Shown: positions 35,922 to 44,691 of the stretch, piece after piece | How positions within the stretch are numbered: the stretch's first letter is position 1 | Layout: each line of letters opens with the position of its first letter | NCBI GenBank assembly: GCA_903873775.1 | Contig: CAIQPR010000017.1 | Span: 1-64,000 of the forward strand | Length of the DNA stretch: 64,000 bases | Source of the DNA: an uncultured Actinomycetes bacterium | GTDB taxonomy: Bacteria > Actinomycetota > Acidimicrobiia > Acidimicrobiales > RAAP-2 | Reading direction: 5' to 3' | Translations under genes and position numbers: made by a program | The notes under the pieces: generated by a model | What the model was told of the DNA's origin: nothing | The model's input: the letters and a program-made list of their open reading frames with translations, nothing else | Database searches by the model: none

Positions 35922-35927
35922 TAGTAT
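35922..35927 (+). promoter_or_regulatory. -10 TAGTAT (with -35-like CTGACA 35899-35904, 17 bp), 7 nt before ruvC GTG
   Basis: CTGACA-N17-TAGTAT. Confidence 0.6.
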
Positions 35928-35941
35928 CGAACACGTGTTCG
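35928..35941. promoter_or_regulatory. LexA/SOS-box-like palindrome CGAACACGTGTTCG
   Basis: perfect 14-bp palindrome matching GAAC-N4-GTTC, immediately after the -10 and centred on ruvC GTG. Confidence 0.7.
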
Positions 35942-36447
35942 TACTCGGTATCGACCCAGGTCTCACGCGATGTGGCTTTGGCGTCATCGAGGGACAGCTG
36001 GAGGGCGTCGAGACGTTCGTTGCTCGCCAGGCCGGAGTCCTCGAAAGTCCCCCCGACTGGCCGGTGGAGCGCCGTCTCGCCACGCTGCTCACGGACCTAC
36101 GAGAACTCGTTGAGGAAGTCACACCCGACGTGGTGGTCGTGGAGAGGGTCTTCTTCCAGCGCAATGCCCGCACCGCCATCGGAGTCGCTCAAGCCAGCGG
36201 TCTCGCGATTGGGCTCGCGGGCGAGCGAGGCATTCACGTGCGGCAGTTTACGGCGCAAGAAGTCAAACTCGCCGTCACCGGGTACGGCGCCGCCGACAAA
36301 GCCCAAGTGCAAGCCATGGTCGCGCGTCACTGCCATCTGGACGAGGTGCCGCGCCCGCCGGACGCCGCAGACGCCTTGGGTCTGGCGATCACCTACTTGA
36401 TGACCGCCCGCACGGAGCGACGCCTCGGAGCGGCGTACGTCTCATGA
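35935..36447 (+). CDS. ruvC: crossover junction endodeoxyribonuclease RuvC
   Basis: FVLGIDPGLTRCGFGVIEG; VVVERVFFQRNARTAIGVAQASG. Confidence 0.96.
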   Translation: MFVLGIDPGLTRCGFGVIEGQLEGVETFVARQAGVLESPPDWPVERRLATLLTDLRELVEEVTPDVVVVERVFFQRNARTAIGVAQASGLAIGLAGERGIHVRQFTAQEVKLAVTGYGAADKAQVQAMVARHCHLDEVPRPPDAADALGLAITYLMTARTERRLGAAYVS

Positions 36448-37022
36448 TCGGTTGGTTGAAGGGAGACGTGCGACTATGCGATCCCTCGGGTGACGTCGTA
36501 CTCGACGTCCAAGGGGTGGGCTACCTCGTCCACGTACCCGTGAGGGCCGTCAGCGAGCTCACCGTCGGAACCGACGCGGAATTCTTCGTTCACACCAGCG
36601 TGCGTGATGACGCGATTGTGCTCTTCGGTTTTTTGACACCGCACGAGAAGACCACCTTTCAACTCCTGCTCTCGATTCCGGGTGTTGGCCCCTCGACAGC
36701 GCTCGGTGCCTTGTCGACAATGACACCCGATCAGTTGGCGGACGCCGTGGCAGCCGAGGACATCACCGGCCTCTCGCGAATTCCCGGCATTGGTCGCAAG
36801 ACGGCCGCACGGCTCGTGTTAGAGCTCAACGGAAAACTTCCGCACTTGTCGAGTGACGCGGCGCCGAGCACGCCGGACACCCTGTCCTCTGATGTGGCCG
36901 CCGCGTTGCGCCAACTCGGATACGGCACCACGGAGATTCGCGAGGCGTTGTCGGGCGTCGAGCTCCCGGACGATGACGCCGGCGCGCTGCGCGTCGCGCT
37001 GCGACAGTTGGGTCGGCGATGA
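36444..37022 (+). CDS. ruvA: Holliday junction branch migration protein RuvA
   Basis: MIGWLKGDVRLCDPSGDVVLDVQGVGYLVHVP; IPGIGRKTAARLVLEL. Confidence 0.95.
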   Translation: MIGWLKGDVRLCDPSGDVVLDVQGVGYLVHVPVRAVSELTVGTDAEFFVHTSVRDDAIVLFGFLTPHEKTTFQLLLSIPGVGPSTALGALSTMTPDQLADAVAAEDITGLSRIPGIGRKTAARLVLELNGKLPHLSSDAAPSTPDTLSSDVAAALRQLGYGTTEIREALSGVELPDDDAGALRVALRQLGRR

Positions 37023-38059
37023 GTCGGCGCGAGGTTCCCTTGGCACCGGTCGCGGGAGTCGTGGAACCTTCGGTGCTCAACGAGAACGAACGTCGTGAGG
37101 AAGTATCGCTGCGACCTCGAGAACTCTCGGAATTTGTGGGTCAGGGTGAACTCGTCGCCCACTTGCGCATCGTGCTCGCCGCGGCGCGAGAGCGGCATCA
37201 GCCCAGTGACCACCTCCTGTTTGCCGGGCCGCCGGGGCTGGGAAAGACCTCACTCGCCGCCATCGTCGCGAGCGAGATGGGCACGACCCTCCGCGTGACC
37301 TCGGGACCGGTGATTTCTCGTCCCGGCGACGTGGCCGCATTGCTGACGGACCTGCAAGAGGGTGAAGTTCTCTTCATCGACGAAATTCACCGGCTGCATC
37401 GTTCGGTCGAGGAGGTGTTGTACTCGGCCATGGAGGATCGTCGACTCGACGTTCTGTTAGGTCGTGGTCCTTCTGCGCGTTCCGTACGACTGGAACTTCC
37501 GGCCTTCACCTTGATTGGTGCGACGACGCGCACGGGCCTCGTGGCGGCGCCGTTGCGAGATCGCTTCGGCTTCATCGGTCGTTTGGATCTCTACGAGGAC
37601 GCAGATCTCGCAGAAATCGTCCGGCGATCCGCCCAACGCCTTGGCGTCAAGGTGTCCGCTGAGGGTGCCGACGAGATTGCTCGCCGCAGTCGCGGCACAC
37701 CTCGTATCGCAAATCGACTTCTGCGTCGGGTCCGCGACGTGGCCCAAGTGGACGGTGTGAGTGACGTGAATGGGGACGTGGCTCGTCAGGCGTTGACGTT
37801 GTTCGGCGTTGATGAACGAGGTCTTGACAAGGTGGACCGTCGCATTCTCGGCCTTCTGTGCGAGCAATTTCGTGGGCAACCCGTGGGTCTCGTCACCCTG
37901 GCGCACGCGTGCGGCGAAGAGCCCGCGACCATCGAAGAGGCCTATGAGCCGTACCTGATTCGCGAAGGCCTCTTGATCCGCACCCCTCGCGGTCGCATCG
38001 CCACCGAACGCGCATACCACCATCTTTCGTTACCAATTCCCGGCGGTGGCCTGCTCTAG
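37019..38059 (+). CDS. ruvB: Holliday junction branch migration helicase RuvB
   Basis: LLFAGPPGLGKTSLAAIVASEMG; LFIDEIHRL; IGATTRTGLVAAPLRDRFGF. Confidence 0.97.
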   Translation: MSRREVPLAPVAGVVEPSVLNENERREEVSLRPRELSEFVGQGELVAHLRIVLAAARERHQPSDHLLFAGPPGLGKTSLAAIVASEMGTTLRVTSGPVISRPGDVAALLTDLQEGEVLFIDEIHRLHRSVEEVLYSAMEDRRLDVLLGRGPSARSVRLELPAFTLIGATTRTGLVAAPLRDRFGFIGRLDLYEDADLAEIVRRSAQRLGVKVSAEGADEIARRSRGTPRIANRLLRRVRDVAQVDGVSDVNGDVARQALTLFGVDERGLDKVDRRILGLLCEQFRGQPVGLVTLAHACGEEPATIEEAYEPYLIREGLLIRTPRGRIATERAYHHLSLPIPGGGLL

Positions 38060-38112
38060 GCTCGTAGGGCCCATCTACTAGGGTTCTTTTCGACCATACG
38101 AAGGACGTAGGA

Positions 38113-38520
38113 ATGTTTTCTGCCATTGACTTGCTGATAGATGCAGCCAGCAAGCCCAAATCGAGTTCGGGCTCGTACATTCTGGTCATCTACGTGATCC
38201 TGTTCGGTGCCTTCTACTACTTCTACATTCGTCCCCGGTCCAAGAAGACCAAAGCTGCACGTCAGGTCAATAGTCAGGTCGAAGTGGGGGACCGGGTCCA
38301 GACCATCGGCGGGGTTGTCGGCATCGTTTCGAGAATTGAGAATGATTTGGTCACCGTTCGTTCGTCCTCCGGACACGAACACGACTTTCTGCGCCGCGCC
38401 ATCGCGCAGAAACTGCCCGATCCCGTGACCGACAGCGTGGGGGGTGACGTCATTGATGACGACCCCAATTTCGTGCACGGCGATGACACGGACGCGGCCG
38501 ATGGGGGAGACGAACACTGA
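38113..38520 (+). CDS. yajC: preprotein translocase subunit YajC
   Basis: single TM, FYIRPRSKKTKAARQVNSQVEVGDRVQTIGGVVGIV. Confidence 0.9.
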   Translation: MFSAIDLLIDAASKPKSSSGSYILVIYVILFGAFYYFYIRPRSKKTKAARQVNSQVEVGDRVQTIGGVVGIVSRIENDLVTVRSSSGHEHDFLRRAIAQKLPDPVTDSVGGDVIDDDPNFVHGDDTDAADGGDEH

Positions 38521-40040
38521 TGGCAGTGCGATCGAATGCTCGACGCTCGATGATTATCAGCGTCCTGCTGGTGTCCATTATTTCGATTGGTTCTTTTGCC
38601 GCCACGCTCTTCGCGGGCTGGAAGCCGAAGCTCGGTCTCGACCTAGCGGGTGGACTCTCCGTGGTGTACAAGCCCGCCTTCAAAGTCAGTCAGACGGAGC
38701 TGCAGACGGCCGCGAACATCATTACGGAACGTATTGACGGCTTCGGTGTGTCCGGGGCGGAAGTCAACCTGCAGGGCAACACCATCGTGGTCACCGCACC
38801 TGGCGTGAAGGACGCGCGCGCTCTGCTCGCGTCGATTTCCCAGACGGGTCAGTTGTTCTTCCGACCGGTGGAATGTCTTGCCACGGTCCTCGCTGACGAG
38901 AGCAAGATGAAGTACGCCCAATTGCCGGCGTGCTCGCCGAGTTACGCGACATCTTCGTCGGTGGTGATGGCGTATTACCAGCGCAATTCGATTCCGCCGC
39001 CGGACCCCTCGTTCACCTCCATCAAGTCGACCCCCTCCGCGCTGGACCTCGCGAACACGCGGGTTCTGTTGCCGTTGGCGGGCGATCCGTCGTTGCGGTA
39101 CGTCCTCGGTCAAGCGGAACTGACAGGTACCGCCATTGCGTCCGCGAGCGCCGGTCAGAACCAGGTCGGCCAGTGGGAAGTGAATTACACCCTCACCTCG
39201 TCGGGTAGTGCCGCGTGGGACGCGCTCGCGCAGTCGTCCTTCCACTCGTATGTCGCCATTGAGCTCGACGGCATCGTGCAGTCGGCGCCGGTTATCCAGC
39301 CCGATCAGGCGTCTTTCACGAGTTTCAATGGTCAGGGTTCCATCTCTGGGAATTTGACCGAAGCGCAGGCGAAGGATCTCGCCAACATCATGCAATACGG
39401 TGCTCTGCCGGTGAAGCTGATTCAGCTGACGACCCAAACGGTGTCGCCGAGCCTCGGCCACAGTTCGCTGGTCGCGGGACTCGCCGCCGGTCTGGTGGGC
39501 CTCGCCCTCGTACTGCTGTACACGATTGTGTACTACCGAGGACTGGGACTCGTCATCATTTCCGGTTTGCTGCTGACGTCAGCACTTCTGTGGGCGATCA
39601 TCTCCAGCCTCGGCCACACATCGATCGCCCCGAGTTTCGATTTGGCAGGTGTTACCGGATTAATTGTGTCGATTGGTATCACCGTCGACAGTTACATCGT
39701 GTACTTCGAGAGACTCAAAGACGAGGCCCGAGCAGGTCGCACGCTACGCACGTCGGTGGATCGAGGATTCAAGTCTGCCTGGCGCACGGTGTTGGCCGCC
39801 GACTTCGTCAGCTTGCTCGCCGCCACGTTGCTCTACCTGATTGCGGTTGGTTCGGTGCGAGGTTTCGCGTTCTTCCTCGGACTATCCACGTTGATGGACA
39901 TCTTCTTTACCTGGTACTTCACACGCCCGGTCGTGACGTTGCTGGGTCGCCGATCTGGTGCGGACCCTCGTTCGGCAATGTCCATCGCGGCGGGTGTGCG
40001 TTCAACTACTGCGAACGTCGGGAGCGACGACGATGAGTGA
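38520..40040 (+). CDS. secD: protein translocase subunit SecD
   Basis: LGLDLAGGLSVVYK; GVSGAEVNLQGNTIVVTAPGV; GITVDSYIVYFERLKDEARAGRTL. Confidence 0.94.
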   Translation: MAVRSNARRSMIISVLLVSIISIGSFAATLFAGWKPKLGLDLAGGLSVVYKPAFKVSQTELQTAANIITERIDGFGVSGAEVNLQGNTIVVTAPGVKDARALLASISQTGQLFFRPVECLATVLADESKMKYAQLPACSPSYATSSSVVMAYYQRNSIPPPDPSFTSIKSTPSALDLANTRVLLPLAGDPSLRYVLGQAELTGTAIASASAGQNQVGQWEVNYTLTSSGSAAWDALAQSSFHSYVAIELDGIVQSAPVIQPDQASFTSFNGQGSISGNLTEAQAKDLANIMQYGALPVKLIQLTTQTVSPSLGHSSLVAGLAAGLVGLALVLLYTIVYYRGLGLVIISGLLLTSALLWAIISSLGHTSIAPSFDLAGVTGLIVSIGITVDSYIVYFERLKDEARAGRTLRTSVDRGFKSAWRTVLAADFVSLLAATLLYLIAVGSVRGFAFFLGLSTLMDIFFTWYFTRPVVTLLGRRSGADPRSAMSIAAGVRSTTANVGSDDDE

Positions 40041-41181
40041 CACCATGCTGACCCCCGAAGCTCCGCAATCCTCCGCGAAGGAGCCGAACGCATTCTCTCG
40101 ACTGAACCGCGGGTTGACCCACATTGACTTCGTGGGACGACGCAAGACGTGGTTCACGATTTCGGCGATCATCATCCTGGCCGGCATGCTGTCTCTCGGC
40201 ATTCGCGGACTCAACCTGGGCATCGACTTCAAGGGTGGAGATTCGTGGCAGGTCCTGTCGCACAACGTCTCCCAGCAGGAGGCGTACGACACCGTGGTGA
40301 AGGCCGGTCTGAATGAACCGACGGTTTCCATCCTCGGCGGCAAGACCATTCAGGTAGAGGCCAACCTCAACGGACTGTCGAGCAAGGCGCAGAACGCGCA
40401 GATCGAAAAGGTCTCGCAAGCGTTAGCGGACTTGGCGGGGACCTCGATCAATGAAGTCTCGGTGTCGACGGTGGGTCCCACGTGGGGATCACAGGTCACT
40501 GACCGCGCTCTCGAAGCTTTGCTGGCGTTCTTCTTTGCCGTGGTGATTTACATCTCCTTCCGCTTCGAGCCGAAGATGGCGTTCGCGGCATTTGTCGCAA
40601 TGGTGCACGACCTCCTGGTCACTATTGGTGTGTACTCACTCTTTGGTTTCCAGGTGACACCGGATACGGTGATCGCCGTGCTCACCATCCTGGGATACTC
40701 CCTCTACGACACCGTGGTGGTCTTCGACCGGGTGCGCGACAACAGCCAGGGGATCTTGAATTCCGGCACGTTGACGTATTCGGACATGGTCAACCTCTCG
40801 ATGAATCAAACGTTGGCGCGCTCGATCAACACGTCGCTCGTCGCCATCATCCCGGTGTTGTCCGTGTTGCTTGTGGGTGCGGAATTGCTCGGGGCCACGA
40901 CGCTGCAGAACTACGGTTTGGCACTCTTTGTCGGTCTGTTGAGCGGTGCGTACTCCTCACTGTTCATCGCGTCCCCGATCCTGGCGATGACCAAGGAGCG
41001 CGAGAATCGCTACGTGGAACTCCGTCGCAAGGTTGAATCGCGGGAGTCGCGCACAACCTTGACGCCCGCTGGGGTCGCGTCGTTGTCGACGGACCGCGTC
41101 ACCTCGACACGGGCTCGCGTCACGGCGGCGCAGCAGTCGCGCGTCATTGAACCCAAGCCCCGCAAGCAAAAACGCCGATAG
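40033..41181 (+). CDS. secF: protein translocase subunit SecF
   Basis: GLNLGIDFKGGDSWQV; ILGYSLYDTVVVFDRVRDN; ATG 40033 overlaps secD end. Confidence 0.94.
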   Translation: MSDTMLTPEAPQSSAKEPNAFSRLNRGLTHIDFVGRRKTWFTISAIIILAGMLSLGIRGLNLGIDFKGGDSWQVLSHNVSQQEAYDTVVKAGLNEPTVSILGGKTIQVEANLNGLSSKAQNAQIEKVSQALADLAGTSINEVSVSTVGPTWGSQVTDRALEALLAFFFAVVIYISFRFEPKMAFAAFVAMVHDLLVTIGVYSLFGFQVTPDTVIAVLTILGYSLYDTVVVFDRVRDNSQGILNSGTLTYSDMVNLSMNQTLARSINTSLVAIIPVLSVLLVGAELLGATTLQNYGLALFVGLLSGAYSSLFIASPILAMTKERENRYVELRRKVESRESRTTLTPAGVASLSTDRVTSTRARVTAAQQSRVIEPKPRKQKRR

Positions 41182-41189
41182 TCGACCAG

Positions 41190-41195
41190 TAGGCT
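41190..41195 (+). promoter_or_regulatory. -10 element TAGGCT, 6 nt before relA ATG
   Basis: TAGGCT-ggcggg-ATG. Confidence 0.45.
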
Positions 41196-41201
41196 GGCGG
41201 G

Positions 41202-43412
41202 ATGGTCAGCCTCATGGCCCGTGGCTCAGACGGGAACGCACTCGCGTCCCTGCTCGCGCCGCTGACCACCACGTTTCTTGAGCACCACCCCGACGGCGAC
41301 GCGGACCTGATTTATCGGGCGGGTTTGGCGGCAATTGAGGCGCACGACCAGCAGTTTCGCCGGACCGGCGAGCCGTACGTGACCCACCCCATCGCGGTGG
41401 CCCAAATCGTCGCCGACCTTGGTCTCGACGAAGCGACAATCGCGGGTGCGCTCTTGCACGACGCGGTCGAAGACACGGGCATGACGGCGGCGTATATCGA
41501 AGAGCATTTCGGTGCTCCCATCTCTCGTGTGGTTGATGGCGTCACCAAGCTCGATCGCCTCGAATTCGATTCGAAAGAAGCGCAGCAGGCCGCCACGATC
41601 CGCAAAATGTTCATCGCGATGGCCCAGGACTGGCGCGTGCTGCTCATCAAGTTGGCGGACCGCCTTCACAACATGCGGACGATTTCGGTGATGCCGATTG
41701 CGAAGCAGCGCTCCATTGCGCAGGAAACTCTCGACGTTTACGCCCCATTGGCGCACCGACTGGGTGTCCAGCAGGTGAAGTGGCAATTGGAAGACTTGTG
41801 CTTCGCCACCCTGCACCCCAAGCGGTACGCCGAAATTGAGCAGATGGTCGCCTCGCGCGCACCGGAGCGAGAGGAATACGTCGCACAGGTCATGGACATG
41901 CTGCGCGACAAGATCCAGCAGATGGGCATCACCGGTGACGTCCGAGGGCGCCCGAAGCATCTGTGGAGCATCTACGAGAAGATGGTCGTCAACGGCAAGG
42001 AATTCGACGAGATTTTCGACCTGGTCGGCCTTCGGGTCATCGTGGACGAAGAACGCGATTGTTGGTCGGTCCTCGGAGCGATTCACGCGCTCTGGCCGCC
42101 GGTGCAAGGACGCTTTAAGGATTACATCAATTCGCCGAAGTTCAATCTGTACCAGTCGCTGCACACGACTGTGATCGGCCCTCGGGGAAAGAGCGTCGAA
42201 GTACAAGTACGCACCCAGGAAATGCACCGCCGCGCGGAATTCGGTATCGCCGCGCACTGGGGCTACAAGGAGCACGCGTCGCCGTCGGAAATTGCGTGGA
42301 TGCAACGCATCGCGGACGTGGACCAAGAAGAACACGACCCGATCGCGTTCCTCGAAGCTCTCAAGCTCGACCTCGGACAAGACGAGGTCTACGTCTTCAC
42401 GCCCAAGGGTCGCGTGATCCCGCTGGTGTCGGGCGCCACGCCGATCGACTTCGCCTACGCCATTCACACGGAAGTCGGTCACCGGTGTGTGGGCGCGAAG
42501 GTCAATGGTCGACTGGTGCCCCTCGACACAACACTCAATTCGGCTGACGTCGTAGAGATTGTGACCAACAAAGCCGAATCGGCGGGTCCGTCGAGGGACT
42601 GGCTGGCGATTGCTGTGTCGTCGCGGGCGCGCTCCAAGATTCGCCAGTGGTTCCAGCGAGAGCGTCGAGAGGACGCCATTGAGATGGGCCGAGACGAACT
42701 CACACGCACGTTGCGACGTGAGGGAATGCCCATCCACACGTCCATGAGTTCGGCAGCACTCGCCGCGGTGGCCCACGCACTCAATATGGACGACGTCGAC
42801 GCACTCTTGATGGCGATTGGCTCGGGGCAGGTGTCCGCGACGTCCATTGTTCAGAGGCTCGAGCGTGAATTGCGCGGTGGGGAAGCCGAACAGCTTCCTA
42901 CCACCGTCACCAAAGCGCCGCGAGCCGGACGCACCACGGGTCGCACCGCGAGTGTCTACGTGGAGGGACTCGACGACGTCATGGTGCACCTTGCGCGGTG
43001 TTGTTCGCCCGTGCCCGGTGATCAGATCATGGGATTTGTGACCCAGGGTCGAGGTGTCTCGGTGCACCGCACTGACTGTTCAAACGCGGTGGCCCTCGCT
43101 GGACGACTGGGTGACCGCATCATCGAGGTCGAGTGGGACGGTTCTTCGAAGGGTGTGTACCGGGCCACGTTGGAAATTCTCGCCTTCGATCGGTCACGTC
43201 TCTTGTTCGACGTGTCCCGCGTGGTGGCCGAATATCACCTGAATATCGTGTCGTCGCACTCGGCGACGTCGAGTGATCGCATCGTGCGCATGACCTTCGA
43301 CGTGGAGTTGGCGGATCCCGCCCACCTCGCCTCGCTCCTCGTTGCCATCAAGGGCGTTGACGGTGTCTTCGACGCCTTCCGCCAATTACCCGGTCGAAAG
43401 GCCTCATCATGA
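41202..43412 (+). CDS. relA: bifunctional (p)ppGpp synthetase/hydrolase (Rel)
   Basis: HD domain TVVADLG-type core GALLHDAVEDTGMT, RMFIAMAQDWRVLLIKLADRLHNMRT; synthetase, TGS and ACT domains. Confidence 0.95.
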   Translation: MVSLMARGSDGNALASLLAPLTTTFLEHHPDGDADLIYRAGLAAIEAHDQQFRRTGEPYVTHPIAVAQIVADLGLDEATIAGALLHDAVEDTGMTAAYIEEHFGAPISRVVDGVTKLDRLEFDSKEAQQAATIRKMFIAMAQDWRVLLIKLADRLHNMRTISVMPIAKQRSIAQETLDVYAPLAHRLGVQQVKWQLEDLCFATLHPKRYAEIEQMVASRAPEREEYVAQVMDMLRDKIQQMGITGDVRGRPKHLWSIYEKMVVNGKEFDEIFDLVGLRVIVDEERDCWSVLGAIHALWPPVQGRFKDYINSPKFNLYQSLHTTVIGPRGKSVEVQVRTQEMHRRAEFGIAAHWGYKEHASPSEIAWMQRIADVDQEEHDPIAFLEALKLDLGQDEVYVFTPKGRVIPLVSGATPIDFAYAIHTEVGHRCVGAKVNGRLVPLDTTLNSADVVEIVTNKAESAGPSRDWLAIAVSSRARSKIRQWFQRERREDAIEMGRDELTRTLRREGMPIHTSMSSAALAAVAHALNMDDVDALLMAIGSGQVSATSIVQRLERELRGGEAEQLPTTVTKAPRAGRTTGRTASVYVEGLDDVMVHLARCCSPVPGDQIMGFVTQGRGVSVHRTDCSNAVALAGRLGDRIIEVEWDGSSKGVYRATLEILAFDRSRLLFDVSRVVAEYHLNIVSSHSATSSDRIVRMTFDVELADPAHLASLLVAIKGVDGVFDAFRQLPGRKASS

Positions 43413-44686
43413 CCGACGTCACCCCTCTGCAGGCGCCCATCGGGACGCGCGACATCCTCCCCGGAGAGTCCGAGACCTTCGCGACACTTGTGGGCACGTT
43501 CGCAACAATGGCGCAACGGTACGGTTTCGGCTTGGCGCTCACGCCCGTGTTCGAGGACGTCGGTGTGTTTCACCGAGGTATCGGCGAGCAGTCCGATGTC
43601 GCGCGTAAGGAAATGTACGTCTTTGAGGATCGCGGCGGGCGCACCTACGCGTTGCGCCCGGAAGGCACCGCGTCGATTGTGAGGGCCTTCGTTCAACACC
43701 ACCCGACCACGCCGTGGAAGGTCTGGTACGTCACTCCCGCGTTTCGTTACGAGCGGCCCCAGGCTGGACGGTACCGCCAGCACCACCAATTGGGGGTGGA
43801 GGTTCTCGGGACCGAGGACGCCACCTTGGACGTAGAAGTCATCGCTCTCGCGTGGAGGTTCTACGAGTCCGTCGGCTTGCGCCGCGTCACGTTGCTCGTG
43901 AATTCCATGGGGCACGCGGCGTGTCGCGCGATCTATCTGGAGCACCTTTCCGCGCACCTGTCGGCCCACGCGTCGTCCCTGTGCGACGAACACCGCGAAG
44001 GATGGTCGCGCAATCCGCTGCGGGTCCTCGACTGCAAGAAGGAAGAGTGCGTGGCGGTAACCAACGCGGGTCCGATGCTGAACGACTTCCTCTGTGATGA
44101 CTGTCGCGAGCACTTTGCGGTCGTGACGGCGGGTCTCGACGCGGTGGGGATTGCCTGGGCGCACGCGCCGAGACTCGTGCGGGGTTTCGACTACTACACC
44201 CGCACCACATTTGAATTCATTGCGGAGGCTCTCGGGAGTGCGCAAAATGCTGTCGGTGGCGGTGGTCGCTACGACCGTCTCGCGGAGCAGCTGGGCGGCG
44301 AGCCGACGAGCGGGATCGGCTTCGGGAGCGGTATTGAGCGGCTGATGTTGGCCCTCGAGGCCGAGGGAGTGGCCTTGCCCGCGCCGGCCCTTGATGCTTT
44401 TGTCGTGGACACGACAGGTGGCACCGCCGGACTTGCGCTGGTGGAAACACTGCGTGCGGCGGGACTCGCGGCGGATCGCGCCTACGACGGACGGTCGATG
44501 AAAAGCCAGATGAAAGTGGCGGACCGTTCCGGTGCCTCGGTGGCTCTTCTCATCGGTCCCCAGGAGATGGCGTCCGGCACGGTTACCATTAGAGACCTGC
44601 GCAACAGCGACGTTGCCGATCGTCAACACTCCGTGACGCTCGCCGACGTGGTGAGCGCGGTCCGTGAAGCGACGAACAGGGCGTAA
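43409..44686 (+). CDS. hisS: histidyl-tRNA synthetase
   Basis: GTRDILPGE; RPEGTASIVRAF; RYERPQAGRYRQHHQLGVE; LVRGFDYYTRTTFE. Confidence 0.96.
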   Translation: MTDVTPLQAPIGTRDILPGESETFATLVGTFATMAQRYGFGLALTPVFEDVGVFHRGIGEQSDVARKEMYVFEDRGGRTYALRPEGTASIVRAFVQHHPTTPWKVWYVTPAFRYERPQAGRYRQHHQLGVEVLGTEDATLDVEVIALAWRFYESVGLRRVTLLVNSMGHAACRAIYLEHLSAHLSAHASSLCDEHREGWSRNPLRVLDCKKEECVAVTNAGPMLNDFLCDDCREHFAVVTAGLDAVGIAWAHAPRLVRGFDYYTRTTFEFIAEALGSAQNAVGGGGRYDRLAEQLGGEPTSGIGFGSGIERLMLALEAEGVALPAPALDAFVVDTTGGTAGLALVETLRAAGLAADRAYDGRSMKSQMKVADRSGASVALLIGPQEMASGTVTIRDLRNSDVADRQHSVTLADVVSAVREATNRA

Positions 44687-44691
44687 GAAAT

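Noticed and set aside
41226-43067. 613-aa minus-strand ORF antisense to relA (also 594 aa antisense to aspS, 437 aa antisense to alaS, 333 aa antisense to thrS)
   Set aside because: Mirror ORFs of high-GC coding regions; low-complexity His/Arg-rich translations and a strongly conserved gene on the other strand.
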